The translations under genes were made by a program, and so were the position numbers. From NCBI GenBank assembly GCA_016789605.1, contig JAEUQO010000146.1, positions 1 to 62,454 on the forward strand: 62,454 nt of DNA, in the 5' to 3' direction. Under the pieces are notes generated by a model, which was not told the DNA's origin, searched no databases, and saw only the letters and a list, made by a program, of their open reading frames with translations. Source of the stretch: Acidobacteriota bacterium (lineage in GTDB: Bacteria > Acidobacteriota > Blastocatellia > RBC074). Below, one piece after another: positions 27,948-37,995 of this stretch. The number at the start of each line of letters is the position of its first letter. The first letter of the stretch is position 1.

Positions 27948-30900
27948 TCAGTTCCTCGTAATCGTTTCGTGCAAATTCAAAATGGCGCGCGTGACGGTTG
28001 TCATTGCAGCGACGCGCACTGGCGACAGCGTTTGCGGCTTGGCGGTATCGCCGACATTCAGCAATTCGCTGGCAGAAGCCGGGTCTTTTTGAAACCGCGC
28101 CAGGCTTTTCGCGTGCAGATCGTTCAGCACGCGCAATTCGGCCAGCGTCGCGTTGCGCCCCGTCACACGTTGAAACGCCCAGCCAATTTGCGCATTCGCA
28201 CTTGGGCCGCCTTGCGTCAGAGCATGGGCAGCAAACACACGTGCGGCTTCGACAAAAATTGGATCGTTGAGCAAGACCAACGCCTGCAACGGCGTGTTCG
28301 AACTGCTGCGGTTGACGGTGCATTCTTCGCGCGAAGGCGCATCGAACGTCGCCAGACTGGGATGCAAAAACGTGCGTTGCCAGTGAACATACAAACCGCG
28401 CCGATAAAGCGCGTCGCCGTGATCGAGCGGATAATCACGCACGGGGAAATTCAGCGGCGCAAGATACCCATCGGGTTGATACGGCCGCACGCTTGCCCCG
28501 CCGAACTTTTCGACCAGTAAGCCCGAAACGCTCAACGCAATGTCACGCACGATTTCGGCATCCACACGAAAGCGGTTTTGTTTGGCGAGCAAACGGTTAT
28601 CGGGGTCGCGCTCTGGCGCAGGCAACGCGCTGGCCTGGCGATAGGTATGGCTGGTCACCAGCAAGCGAATGATGTGTTTCACATCCCAATCGTGCAGTTG
28701 CGCTTCCGCGCTGGCGCTCGCTTTGAAAACAGGATGCATGAATTCCGTCGCCAGCCAGTCGAGCAATTCAGGATGCGTCGGCCATTCGCCTTGCGAACCG
28801 AAATCATCCAGCGCTTTTGATAACCCGATGCCGAAAAATTGCCGCCACAGCCGATTGACGTACACTCTCGCCGTCAGCGCGTTATCAGGCGCAACCAACC
28901 AGTTCGCCAAATCCAGACGCGAAGCGCGCCGCAAGCCAAGATTCAACCGGCCAAAAACCGCTGGAATGGCAGGCCCCACGATTTCGCCGGATTCATCCAG
29001 AAAGTTGCCGCGCGCCAGCACACGTGTCACCGCAGGCGTCGTGGCTTCGGTGATCATCACGCGCGGAATTTGTGCGTCGAGTTGATCGCGTTCGGCTTCG
29101 AGCGCCGCCACGCGCACAACCAGCGGTTCCAATTCAGGACGCACCCATTTGAAATAAGACCAAAGCGCTTTTTTCTGATTCGCGGTGCGTTCGGCCAGCG
29201 GCGTTTGCAAGACCGGCAACAAATCGGTGGGCAATCCATTCAATGGGCGGGCAAGTTTTGCTTGATGATCAGGCCAGGAATGCCGCGCTGCCGACAACGC
29301 CAGGCGAAAGCGGCCAATCGTGGCACGACGCACACCAGATTCCTGGCGCAAGCGCACGGTGACGGTCGTGTTGTCATCCGTGCGTAGCGGCTGTTTCAAA
29401 CGCAACGCGACAAAGGCATCGCGCCCGTCGGCAAATTGCATCGCCCAGCCGGTTTTCGGATTGCCATCAATCGTCGCCAGCGGCGGATTTTCCATCGGCT
29501 CGCCCGCCCCGTCAGTGGTCGCCAACACAAAATGCAGCTTTTCGTCAGAACGCGCGTTGGCCGATTTTGCGCTGGCGTCAACCTCGGTCAGCACAAACCG
29601 ATCCGCGCCACGCGCCAACCGGTTGGCAGGCAAACTATCATCTTGCACAACCTGAACACCCAACGCAGTCCATTCACCAGCGCCAGGTTTGAAACTGACG
29701 GTGTAACTGGCGCGCTCGGGATTTTCCCCGCCCGCCACCACCAGACCGTCGCCGATGATCTGTTCTGTCACCAAATTGCCGCCGCGGTAAACATTCACCA
29801 CCAGCGGCTGATCGTTGTAAATCGTCAATTTCGCGCCATTGGTCGCTTCGGCAGCAACAGGCCGTTGGAATTTCCAGGCCAGCGTGTTCGCCTCAAACTG
29901 CCGCAACGTTTCTTTTTCCCAATCGCCGCAACTGGCTTCGAGGGTTTTGGCTTTCTCTTCCAACTCCGTCTGGGCGTAAGTAATTTGCCAGTTCAACCGC
30001 GCCAACTGCTGTTTTTGCTCTTCACTCGGCAACGGCAGTTTGCTGCCCCAGGCGTTACGCCCGCGATCCGGCACCAATCCCGTCTCTTTGATGTCGGCAA
30101 AAAACGCCTTCATCGCATAGAAGTCTTTGGTCAAAAACGGATCGAATTTGTGATCGTGGCATTCGGCGCACCCCATCGTCGCGCCCAGCCAAACGGTGCT
30201 GGTCGTGCGCACGCGGTCAGCCGCGTATTTGGCCAGATATTCTTTGGGTTGCACGCCGCCTTCGGCAGAGACGCGATTCAAACGATTGTAAGCCGACGCG
30301 ATTTTCTGTTCCGTCGTCGCATTGGGCAGCAGATCGCCTGCCAGTTGTTCGCGCGTGAATTCGTCAAACGGTTTGTTGTCGCGAAAAGCGCGCAACACAT
30401 AGTCACGATACGGCCAGGCCGGAAACGCGTTGTCGCCGTGAAATCCCGCCGTGTCGGCATATCGCACGGCGTCGAGCCAATGCATGGATTGCTTTTCGGC
30501 ATAGCGCGGCGAAGCCAACAGACGTTCGACCAGCTTTTCGTATGCGTCTGGCGCTTTGTCAGCGACAAAAGCCGCGACTTCTTGCGGTGTCGGCGGAATG
30601 CCTGTCAGGTCGAGCGAGACGCGGCGAATGAGTGTGCGACGGTCAGCTTCCGGTGCAGGCGTCAGGCTTTCTTTCGCCAGACGAACCTGAATGAACGCGT
30701 CAATCGGATTTCGGACGGTGGATTTGCCAGCGGCGAGTTCCGGCACAGAAGGACGCCGAATCGCTTGGTAGGCCCAGTGGCCTTCGTATTTTGCGCCTTC
30801 GGTCACCCAGCGTTTGATCAGCTCTTTTTGCTGGGCGGTCAGTACCTTGTGCGCATCAGGCGGCGGCATCACTTCATAGCTTTCCGTCGCGAAGATGCGC

Positions 30901-31184
30901 CGCACGATTTCGCTGTCTTCCGGCTTGCCGGGCACAATCGGGATAACGCCGGATTTCGTTTTTCTGAGCGCTTCTTCGCGCACGTCCAACCGCAACCCCG
31001 CCTTGCGCGCATTGCGATCTGGTCCGTGACAGCGAAAACACGTGTCAGAAAAAATGGGGCGAATGTCGCGGTTAAAACTGACTCCCGCGTCATTCTCGGC
31101 CCTGGCTCGCAACATCGCCAAGCCAAGCAACACCCCAAACACCAAGCTTACGCGCAATAGCTTTTTCATAAGCTTTTTTATCAT
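27948..31184 (-). CDS. Cytochrome c/DUF1549/DUF1553 protein (PSCyt1 type), first of a tandem pair
   Basis: 1078 residues from ATG 31184 (GTG 31226 and ATG 31169 are alternatives). After the signal peptide comes a small cytochrome domain with Cys49-x2-Cys52-His53 ('DTCFRCHGPDRNARKAGLRLD'). The DUF1549 part follows ('PVNPIDAFIQVRL'-like segment, 'RRVSLDLTGIPPTPQEV') and holds a second CxxCH in 'GCAECHDHKFDPF'. A middle region of about 250 residues looks like beta-sandwich insert sequence. DUF1553 occupies the C-terminal part ('ARVYVNRLWRQFFG...TYRQAS...NTPLQALVLLNDPIF'). The family is exported and haem-bearing, with unknown substrate; degradation of complex glycans has been proposed. A close tandem partner lies upstream. 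Confidence 0.87.
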   Translation of the reverse strand: MIKKLMKKLLRVSLVFGVLLGLAMLRARAENDAGVSFNRDIRPIFSDTCFRCHGPDRNARKAGLRLDVREEALRKTKSGVIPIVPGKPEDSEIVRRIFATESYEVMPPPDAHKVLTAQQKELIKRWVTEGAKYEGHWAYQAIRRPSVPELAAGKSTVRNPIDAFIQVRLAKESLTPAPEADRRTLIRRVSLDLTGIPPTPQEVAAFVADKAPDAYEKLVERLLASPRYAEKQSMHWLDAVRYADTAGFHGDNAFPAWPYRDYVLRAFRDNKPFDEFTREQLAGDLLPNATTEQKIASAYNRLNRVSAEGGVQPKEYLAKYAADRVRTTSTVWLGATMGCAECHDHKFDPFLTKDFYAMKAFFADIKETGLVPDRGRNAWGSKLPLPSEEQKQQLARLNWQITYAQTELEEKAKTLEASCGDWEKETLRQFEANTLAWKFQRPVAAEATNGAKLTIYNDQPLVVNVYRGGNLVTEQIIGDGLVVAGGENPERASYTVSFKPGAGEWTALGVQVVQDDSLPANRLARGADRFVLTEVDASAKSANARSDEKLHFVLATTDGAGEPMENPPLATIDGNPKTGWAMQFADGRDAFVALRLKQPLRTDDNTTVTVRLRQESGVRRATIGRFRLALSAARHSWPDHQAKLARPLNGLPTDLLPVLQTPLAERTANQKKALWSYFKWVRPELEPLVVRVAALEAERDQLDAQIPRVMITEATTPAVTRVLARGNFLDESGEIVGPAIPAVFGRLNLGLRRASRLDLANWLVAPDNALTARVYVNRLWRQFFGIGLSKALDDFGSQGEWPTHPELLDWLATEFMHPVFKASASAEAQLHDWDVKHIIRLLVTSHTYRQASALPAPERDPDNRLLAKQNRFRVDAEIVRDIALSVSGLLVEKFGGASVRPYQPDGYLAPLNFPVRDYPLDHGDALYRRGLYVHWQRTFLHPSLATFDAPSREECTVNRSSSNTPLQALVLLNDPIFVEAARVFAAHALTQGGPSANAQIGWAFQRVTGRNATLAELRVLNDLHAKSLARFQKDPASASELLNVGDTAKPQTLSPVRVAAMTTVTRAILNLHETITRN

Positions 31185-31230
31185 CCAAGGGTCTGGCGCT
31201 TTTGGGACTGCCGCCGCAAAACGCACGGCG

Positions 31231-33792
31231 TCAATCTACGTAGAGGAACTCATTCAAGTTGATGATCGCGTGACAGAAATCGCGCAACGCGGCGGCTTCG
31301 GGCTGCTCGTGTTTGCGCGCGGCATAACCGTCGGCTTGCGCTTTGAGAAAGTCCTGTGACCAGACCAGTTCCTTGTTCGAGGGTTTGCGCCCCAGCGCAA
31401 TCTGAAAGGCGCGCGCAATCCGCGCTTGCTGGTTTGATCCCGCTTCCGCACTAATGCGCTCCGCAAAAAAGCCTGCTTGCTGCAAGACGAACTGGTTGTT
31501 CATCAAGGCCAACGCTTGCGGTGAAACGGTCGAAACCGCACGCACCGGCCCGGAGACGGTCGTCGCCGGACAATCGAACACTTCGATCATCGGCAACAAA
31601 ACGGAACGCTTGATGAAGATATAGATACTGCGCCGGTTGGTCGCCTGATCGTCTTTGGCGTCAAGCGGCCAGCGCGGGCGTGAACCGGTATTGATAATGT
31701 CAGGGTCAATGCGCGGATAAATGCCCGGGCCGTACATTTCGCGATTGAGTTTGCCGCTCACCAGCAGAATGCTGTCGCGAATGGATTCCGCCGTCAGCCG
31801 TTGCGGATTCATACGCCAGAGCAGTTTGTTCTCGGCGTCTTTGGCGGCAAATTGTTCGTTGAGCGCCGACGATTGCCGGTAGGTGTTGGAAAGCAAAATC
31901 AGGCGATGCATGGCTTTCCAGCTCCAACCTTGTTTGACGAATTCGGTGGCCAGGAAATCCAGCAGTTCAGGATGCGTGGGCCGGTCGCCGGTCGCGCCAA
32001 AATCGCTCGGCGTGCGCACCAACCCTTTGCCAAAATGATATTGCCAGATGCGATTGACCACGACGCGCGCCGTCAATGGATTGTCCGGGCTGGCAATCCA
32101 GTCGGCCAATTGCTTGCGGCGGTTTGTCAGGGAAAGGTCTGCGCCATTTGAAAACAAAACCGGATATCCCGGCCCCACAGCTTCGCCTTTGTTGCGATGA
32201 TCGCCCCGCTTGTAAATGTGAGCCTGCCCCGGCTCAGCCTTGTCGGTCACGCCCATCACCGAAGGCAGCAGCTTCGGGCGCGTTTTGTTCAACGCATCAA
32301 TTTCTCGTTGCACTTCCTTGCGTGCGGCGATTTCTTCCGGCGTCAGCAACGGATCAATGTCTTCGGCTTGCAGATTGACTTCTTTGGCAAAGCGCTTGGC
32401 CGTCTCTTCACGAAACTGTTCGCGGGTTTTGTCACCAAAGCCTGACGAGTTTTCGGCCAGCCGTACGTGAAATTCGATCTTTTCGTTCATCAAATGATCG
32501 CGCACACGCTTTTCGATCTGCGCAATCTTGTCGCGGTAAGGCTTGACCAGTTTGTCAATTTCCTTGTTGCGCGCTTTGTAGATTTCGACTTCAGCCGCCG
32601 CCACCAGCGGGCGCTCGGTTTTCTCAAACGGAAAGAAAACCGCCTGCATGCGGTAATAGTCGCGCTGCGGAATCGGATCGTATTTGTGATCGTGGCAGCG
32701 CGCACAACCGACGGTCAGTCCCAGGAACACCGACGAAGTCGTGGCCACCATGTCGTCCAATTCATCGCTGCGCGTTTCTTCGTTAACGGCGTTGTCTACC
32801 GTGGGGCCTGCCCGACAGAATCCGGTCGCGATCAACGCTTCAGTTTGTTCCGGTTGCAATTGATCATTCGCCAGTTGCTCACGAATGAACTGGTCGTACG
32901 GTTTGTCGTCGTTAAATGCGCGAATGACATAATCGCGATACCGCCACGCGTGCGGGCGGTCATAGTCAAATTCGTAACCGCCGCTATCGGCATAACGCGC
33001 CAAATCCAGCCAGTGCCGTCCCCAACGTTCGCCGTAATGCGGCGAAGCCAGCAATTTTTCGACGACCTGCTGATAGGCTTTGTCTGATGGATCGCGCAAA
33101 AACGCGTCCACCTCTTCAGGTGAAGGCGGCAATCCCGTCAAATCAAAATAGACACGGCGCAACAATTCGCGCGGCCCGGCTTGCCCAGCAGGCCGCATGC
33201 CGTTGGCTTCCAATTTGGCCAACACAAACGCGTCAATGTCATTGCGCACCCAGGCGCGATTTTTTACTGCTGGTGTCGCCGGACGAACCGGTTTGACGAA
33301 AGACCAAAACTGGCGGTCTTTGTCAGTCACGGCATAACCCGGTTGCCGCACCGGCGCAGAGTCAGCGTGCGCGGCGGCAACAGCCGGTTTCATCTGGTTG
33401 ATCCATTGAGCGATCACGGCAATGTCTGCCGCGCCCAGCTTGTCAGCTCCCACGGGCATCGCGGGTTCTTCCTGATGGGTAACTAAACGGTAAAGCAAGC
33501 TTTTTTCCGCGTTGCCGGGCGAAATGGCTGGCCCACGTCCGCCGCCTTTCAACACGGCATCGAGGCTGCGTAAATCCAGCCCGCCGCGTTGCACACGTGC
33601 GCCGTGACAGCCCACGCAATTTTGCGTCAGGATCGGCGCGACTTTTTCCTGAAAGAAATCTTGCGCCGCCAGGCTTCGCACATAGGCTATTTCAGCGCTG
33701 GCCGGAGAGAGCCAGTTCCAGGTCAAAAACACACCACAGGTCAACGCGACCAGAGCTTTGACTACCGTCTTTGCAGAATCATGTCTTCGCAT
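31231..33792 (-). CDS. Cytochrome c/DUF1549/DUF1553 protein (PSCyt1 type), second of a tandem pair
   Basis: 853 residues from ATG 33792. N-terminal signal sequence, then Cys59-x2-Cys62-His63 in '[21 protein letters not shown]', the PSCyt1 signature. DUF1549 follows ('[19 protein letters not shown]', '[21 protein letters not shown]') with a second haem-type motif '[12 protein letters not shown]'. A charged helical insert (around 400-490) precedes DUF1553 ('[25 protein letters not shown]', '[16 protein letters not shown]'). It is shorter than the next gene because it lacks the beta-rich insert. It heads the minus-strand unit and is divergent from a third family member at 34128. Confidence 0.88.
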   Translation of the reverse strand: MRRHDSAKTVVKALVALTCGVFLTWNWLSPASAEIAYVRSLAAQDFFQEKVAPILTQNCVGCHGARVQRGGLDLRSLDAVLKGGGRGPAISPGNAEKSLLYRLVTHQEEPAMPVGADKLGAADIAVIAQWINQMKPAVAAAHADSAPVRQPGYAVTDKDRQFWSFVKPVRPATPAVKNRAWVRNDIDAFVLAKLEANGMRPAGQAGPRELLRRVYFDLTGLPPSPEEVDAFLRDPSDKAYQQVVEKLLASPHYGERWGRHWLDLARYADSGGYEFDYDRPHAWRYRDYVIRAFNDDKPYDQFIREQLANDQLQPEQTEALIATGFCRAGPTVDNAVNEETRSDELDDMVATTSSVFLGLTVGCARCHDHKYDPIPQRDYYRMQAVFFPFEKTERPLVAAAEVEIYKARNKEIDKLVKPYRDKIAQIEKRVRDHLMNEKIEFHVRLAENSSGFGDKTREQFREETAKRFAKEVNLQAEDIDPLLTPEEIAARKEVQREIDALNKTRPKLLPSVMGVTDKAEPGQAHIYKRGDHRNKGEAVGPGYPVLFSNGADLSLTNRRKQLADWIASPDNPLTARVVVNRIWQYHFGKGLVRTPSDFGATGDRPTHPELLDFLATEFVKQGWSWKAMHRLILLSNTYRQSSALNEQFAAKDAENKLLWRMNPQRLTAESIRDSILLVSGKLNREMYGPGIYPRIDPDIINTGSRPRWPLDAKDDQATNRRSIYIFIKRSVLLPMIEVFDCPATTVSGPVRAVSTVSPQALALMNNQFVLQQAGFFAERISAEAGSNQQARIARAFQIALGRKPSNKELVWSQDFLKAQADGYAARKHEQPEAAALRDFCHAIINLNEFLYVD

Positions 33793-34127
33793 CAGAAGTC
33801 GTTCCGTGTTGCCAGGTCAGGCATGATCACAGCGTTTTCGCAGGGACAATGGTCTTGTCTCTTTTCCCTTGCGCAAACAAAGACTTGCGCCGCGCTGCGT
33901 CAGCCCGATGTTGTTGGTAATTTCAGGAAAGCAGGAGGAGTCCCCGCCGCGAGTAAGCATTGCCACTTTAGTACCGGTACGCCGCAGCGTCAATATTGGT
34001 CAGACCTTGTAATAAGATTCTCTCTGAAGATAATCTTCCCGTCGTTCATCGGATCACTTTCCTTCTGTACAAACGAAACACCATCAACCTGTCTGCGCCC
34101 CGCGCGGACATAGCAACCAGGTCGCGC
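33793..34127. promoter_or_regulatory. 335-base divergent region between two cytochrome c/DUF1549/DUF1553 genes
   Basis: No supported gene. A small minus-strand frame of about 50 codons exists but shows no family resemblance. A perfect 10-base palindrome, GTACCGGTAC, lies at 33971-33980, roughly central, and could be an operator. A possible sigma-70 promoter for the rightward unit is listed separately. The minus-strand promoter could not be placed. Confidence 0.5.
34007..34034 (+). promoter_or_regulatory. Possible sigma-70 promoter for the 34-47 kb unit
   Basis: TTGTAA (34007-34012, 4 of 6 matches to the -35 consensus) and GATAAT (34029-34034, 5 of 6 matches to the -10 consensus) are separated by 16 bases. 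It lies about 94 bases before ATG 34128. Judged by eye only; Acidobacteriota promoters are not well characterised. Confidence 0.3.
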
Positions 34128-37100
34128 ATGACTCAAAAGAGGCTTTCTCTGACAGTTGTCATCGTCTTTTTGGCCGCAGTTGTCTGGCTCCACGCCTTGC
34201 CGGTCGCCGCTGTCAATTCCGTTGTTCGCCAAACCAAAATAGATTTCGGCAAAGACATTCAACCGATCCTGGCGCAAAACTGTTACGGCTGCCACGGCCC
34301 GAAAAAACAGATGGCCGGATTGCGCCTGGATGTCGCGCAATCCGCCGCCAAAGTCCTTGCGCCAGGCAAACCGGCTGAAAGCGAACTCTATCGGCGCGTT
34401 GCCGGCCTCAGCGATCAGGCGCGCATGCCGATGGGCGGCAAACCGCTGCCCGCTGAGCAAATCGCGTTGTTACAGAGATGGATTGCGGAAGGCGCTGTTT
34501 GGCAGGAACCCGCCAGCGCGGCGGCGCGACCGGGCGACGGCACAAACCTGATCCAACAGCATTGGGCGTTCAAAGCGCCGGTTCGACCGGTGATCCCATC
34601 CGTGCAAAATTCGCGCTGGGTCAAAAATCCGATAGACGCGTTTGTGCTAGCCCGGTTGGAAAAAGAAGGTTTGTCCCCCGCGCCGGAAGCCGACCGGGTG
34701 ACGCTGTTGCGCCGCTTGAGCCTGGATTTGCTTGGTTTGCCGCCGACGCCGGAAGAAGTGGACGCCTTTGTAAACGACAAAGCACCCAATGCCTACGAAA
34801 AGCAGGTCGAACGTTTGCTCGCCAGTCCGCATTACGGCGAACGCTGGGGACGGCATTGGCTGGATGCCGCACGCTATGCCGACTCGGATGGTTTTGAAAA
34901 AGACAAACAGCGCTGGGTGTGGTTTTACCGCGATTGGGTCGTGCAGGCGCTCAACCAGGACAAGCCTTACGACCAATTTGTGATCGAACAAGTCGCCGGC
35001 GATTTGTTGCCCGCGCCCAAGAATGCCAAAGCCGCGCAAGATCAGGTGGTCGCTACCGGATTTTTGCGCAATTCGATGATCAACGAAGAAGGCGGCATCG
35101 AACCTGAGCAGTTCCGTATGGAAGCGATGTTCGACCGCATGGACGCCATCGGCAAAAGCGTGCTCGGCCTGACGATTCAATGCGCGCAATGCCACAACCA
35201 CAAATACGATCCGATCAAACAGGAAGAGTATTACCGGCTGTTTGCCTTTCTGAACAATTCCCACGAAGCCAACGCCGCCGTTTACACACCCGAAGAACAA
35301 ATGAAGCGTGCCAACATCCTGTCGCAAACTCGCGAACTGGAAGCTGCCTTGCAAGAACGTATGCCCGATTGGCAACAACGCCTGGCCGCCTGGGAAGACA
35401 AGGTCAAAACCGATCCGCACATCAACCCGGAATGGACCATTGTGCGTCCCGATGTGGATGATATTTCGACGGGCGGACAAAAATACATCGGCTACAAAGA
35501 CGGTTCATTTTTGGCTGCGGGATATGCGCCGACCAAACATCGGGTCAAGATGAGTTTCAAAACGGAGGTGCAGAACATCCGCGCCTTTCGTCTGGAGCTG
35601 CTGAACGATCCGAATTTGCCGTTGGGCGGTCCGGGCCGTTCGATCTGGGGCACCGGCGCACTAACCGAATTTGAAGTCGAAGCCGCGCCCGCCAATGCGC
35701 CGGACAAAATCACCAAGCTGAAAATCGTCAAAGCCACCGCAGATTACAATCAGCCCGAACGCGAGCTCGAAGCCATCTTTTACGACAAATCGAATCGCCG
35801 CCGCGTGACCGGGCCGATTGAATTCGCCCTTGACGGCAAAGACGAAACCGCCTGGGGCATTGATGCCGGGCCGGGTCGCCGCAATGTTCCGCGCAAAGCT
35901 GTGTTCGTGCCCGAAGCGCCCGTCTCGAACGAAGGCGGCACCATCCTGACCTTTTATCTGAAGCAAAATCACGGCGGCTGGAACAGCGACGACAACCAAA
36001 ACAACAACCTGGGACGCGTGCGTCTGTCATTCACGACCGCCCCGGAAGTAGTTGCCGATCCCTTACCTACAGGCGTGCGCGAAATCCTGGCCTTGCCGCG
36101 TGAACGCCGCACACAAGCGCAAGTACAAACCGTCTTCAGCTATTGGCGCACAACTGTGCCCGAATGGGCTGACGCCAATCGCCAGATTGCCGAACTGTGG
36201 GCGCAACATCCGGCAGGCTCTTCACAACTGATTCTCAATGAACGAGCGGAAATGCGTGACACCTTTACGCTCAAACGCGGCGACTTTCTGAAACCGGACA
36301 AGAAGGTTGAGCCGGGCGTTCCCGCGTTTTTGCATCCGTTGCCGGCGACGCCAAACGGCGCAGCCCCCAATCGGCTGACGTTTGCCAGATGGCTGGTGGA
36401 TCGCAACTCGCCCACGACTGCGCGCGCCCAGGTCAATCGTTTGTGGCAAGCGTATTTCGGCACGGGCATCGTTTCGACTGCGGAAGATTTTGGTAAACAG
36501 TCTGATGCGCCTTCACATCCCGAATTGCTGGATTGGTTGGCGGTCGAATTGATGGACGGCGGAAAAGGCGCAGCCCCATGGAGCCTGAAACATATCCACC
36601 GACTGATCGTCACGTCTGCCACCTATCGCCAGTCTTCCAAGGTCTCGCCGGAATTGTTGAGCAAAGACCCCTTCAACCGCTTGCTGGCGCGCGGCGCACG
36701 GCTGCGCGTCGAAGGCGAAGTCGTGCGCGACATTGCCTTGGCAACCAGCGGCTTGCTCAATCCCAAAGTAGGCGGTCCGGCTGTGTATCCGCCTGCGCCG
36801 GAGTTTCTCTTCCAGCCGCCCGCCAGTTACGGGCCCAAACCCTGGCCTGAAAGCAAAGGCGAAGATCGCTATCGGCGCGCAATTTACACCTTCCGTTTCC
36901 GTTCGGTGCCGTATCCGATGTTGCAAACGTTCGACACGCCCAACGGCGACATTTCCTGTGTGCGCCGCGCACGCTCTAACACGCCGCTGCAAGCGTTGAC
37001 CACGCTCAACGAAACCTTGTTCCTGGAAGCGGCCCGCGCATTGGCGCTCAAGACTGTCAAAGAAGGCGGCGTAAGCGATAACGAACGGCTGCTGTTTGCC

Positions 37101-37337
37101 TTTCGCCGCGTGTTGGCGCGCAAACCTTCCGTGCCAGAAACCACTGAACTGCTGGCGCTGCTGACTCGCCAGCGAGACCGTTTCAATGCCGGAGAATTGA
37201 ATCCCTGGAATCTGGCCACGCCTGACCCGGACAAACCGTTTCTCTTGCCCAAAGGCGTGCGGATGGATGACCTGGCGGCGTGGACGGCGGTGTCGCGCGT
37301 GCTGCTCAACCTGGATGAAACCATCACGAAGGAGTAG
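34128..37337 (+). CDS. Cytochrome c/DUF1549/DUF1553 protein (PSCyt1 type), third copy
   Basis: 1069 residues from ATG 34128, which gives a proper signal peptide ('LSLTVVIVFLAAVVWLHALPVAA'); the open frame extends further upstream but with no family sequence. Haem motifs: Cys52-x2-Cys55-His56 ('NCYGCHGPKKQMAGLRLD') and 'CAQCHNHKYDPIKQEEYYRLFAF' inside DUF1549. A long insert with beta-rich sequence (roughly 430-700) separates DUF1549 from DUF1553 ('ARAQVNRLWQAYFGTGIV', 'RRARSNTPLQALTTLNETLFLEA'). Its usual DUF1501 partner is not next to it but six genes downstream in the same unit. It heads the unit and ends 11 bases before the DUF218 gene. Confidence 0.88.
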   Translation: MTQKRLSLTVVIVFLAAVVWLHALPVAAVNSVVRQTKIDFGKDIQPILAQNCYGCHGPKKQMAGLRLDVAQSAAKVLAPGKPAESELYRRVAGLSDQARMPMGGKPLPAEQIALLQRWIAEGAVWQEPASAAARPGDGTNLIQQHWAFKAPVRPVIPSVQNSRWVKNPIDAFVLARLEKEGLSPAPEADRVTLLRRLSLDLLGLPPTPEEVDAFVNDKAPNAYEKQVERLLASPHYGERWGRHWLDAARYADSDGFEKDKQRWVWFYRDWVVQALNQDKPYDQFVIEQVAGDLLPAPKNAKAAQDQVVATGFLRNSMINEEGGIEPEQFRMEAMFDRMDAIGKSVLGLTIQCAQCHNHKYDPIKQEEYYRLFAFLNNSHEANAAVYTPEEQMKRANILSQTRELEAALQERMPDWQQRLAAWEDKVKTDPHINPEWTIVRPDVDDISTGGQKYIGYKDGSFLAAGYAPTKHRVKMSFKTEVQNIRAFRLELLNDPNLPLGGPGRSIWGTGALTEFEVEAAPANAPDKITKLKIVKATADYNQPERELEAIFYDKSNRRRVTGPIEFALDGKDETAWGIDAGPGRRNVPRKAVFVPEAPVSNEGGTILTFYLKQNHGGWNSDDNQNNNLGRVRLSFTTAPEVVADPLPTGVREILALPRERRTQAQVQTVFSYWRTTVPEWADANRQIAELWAQHPAGSSQLILNERAEMRDTFTLKRGDFLKPDKKVEPGVPAFLHPLPATPNGAAPNRLTFARWLVDRNSPTTARAQVNRLWQAYFGTGIVSTAEDFGKQSDAPSHPELLDWLAVELMDGGKGAAPWSLKHIHRLIVTSATYRQSSKVSPELLSKDPFNRLLARGARLRVEGEVVRDIALATSGLLNPKVGGPAVYPPAPEFLFQPPASYGPKPWPESKGEDRYRRAIYTFRFRSVPYPMLQTFDTPNGDISCVRRARSNTPLQALTTLNETLFLEAARALALKTVKEGGVSDNERLLFAFRRVLARKPSVPETTELLALLTRQRDRFNAGELNPWNLATPDPDKPFLLPKGVRMDDLAAWTAVSRVLLNLDETITKE

Positions 37338-37348
37338 CCACGCGCACT

Positions 37349-37990
37349 TTGACAACGCAACTTTTGCAACCACGCCGCATTCGCCGCTTACTGTTCTTTT
37401 TGTTTCCAGTCGTGCTGGCGCTCGGCATCGTCTGGTGGCAACGCGCACCGCTGTTGCGCGGCGTCGCACGCCTGCTGATCGTCGCGGATCAGCCAGTTCA
37501 GGCAGACGCAATTGTGATTCTCGGTGGCGGGTTGGAAACGCGCCCACACGCCGCGGCACGACTTTACCGAGAAGGCTGGGCACCCAAAATTCTCGTGATG
37601 CAGCCGGAAAAATCAGACATTACCGGTCTGGATATGGTGCTCGATTACGGCGCGCTGACGCACAAACTGTTGCTGAAAGAGAATGTGCCCGAAAGCGCCA
37701 TCACCATGCTCGAACCGGAAGTCACCAGCACCGTCGAAGAAGCTCGTGTGCTGGCCCAGTGGGTCGCGCAACACAAACCGCGTCGGTTACTGGTGCCGAC
37801 AGATTTGTTTCACACGCGCCGCGCGCGCTGGATTTTGCGCCGCATTTTGCAGGACGACACGATTGAACTTCAGATGATCGCTGTTCCCTTGCGACGCTAT
37901 TCCGCCGACAACTGGTGGCAAACCGAACCCGGCGTCATAGACTTCCAAAACGAACTGATCAAATCGGCGCTGTATCGCTGGCGTTACTAA
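37349..37990 (+). CDS. YdcF/SanA-like DUF218 envelope protein
   Basis: 213 residues from TTG 37349; no ATG fits better. One transmembrane segment near residues 13-30 ('[17 protein letters not shown]') anchors the protein, followed by the DUF218 domain: '[33 protein letters not shown]' and '[38 protein letters not shown]'. Members such as SanA, YdcF and ElyC are linked to envelope barrier function or peptidoglycan/lipid-carrier metabolism, but the biochemical role is not established. It lies 11 bases after the cytochrome gene and 5 bases before the amidohydrolase. Confidence 0.85.
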   Translation: MTTQLLQPRRIRRLLFFLFPVVLALGIVWWQRAPLLRGVARLLIVADQPVQADAIVILGGGLETRPHAAARLYREGWAPKILVMQPEKSDITGLDMVLDYGALTHKLLLKENVPESAITMLEPEVTSTVEEARVLAQWVAQHKPRRLLVPTDLFHTRRARWILRRILQDDTIELQMIAVPLRRYSADNWWQTEPGVIDFQNELIKSALYRWRY

Positions 37991-37995
37991 ACAAT

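Noticed and set aside
29436..31160. 574-codon open frame on the + strand opposite the cytochrome c/DUF1549 gene
   Set aside because: Antisense shadow: no domain, no ribosome-binding site, and the opposite frame has haem motifs and family signatures throughout.
33820..33975. Small minus-strand frame of about 50 codons in the divergent region
   Set aside because: No ribosome-binding site, no recognisable domain, and its length is expected by chance at this GC content.
36513..37583. 356-codon minus-strand frame spanning the end of one gene and the start of the next
   Set aside because: It overlaps two well-supported + strand genes and has no family resemblance.
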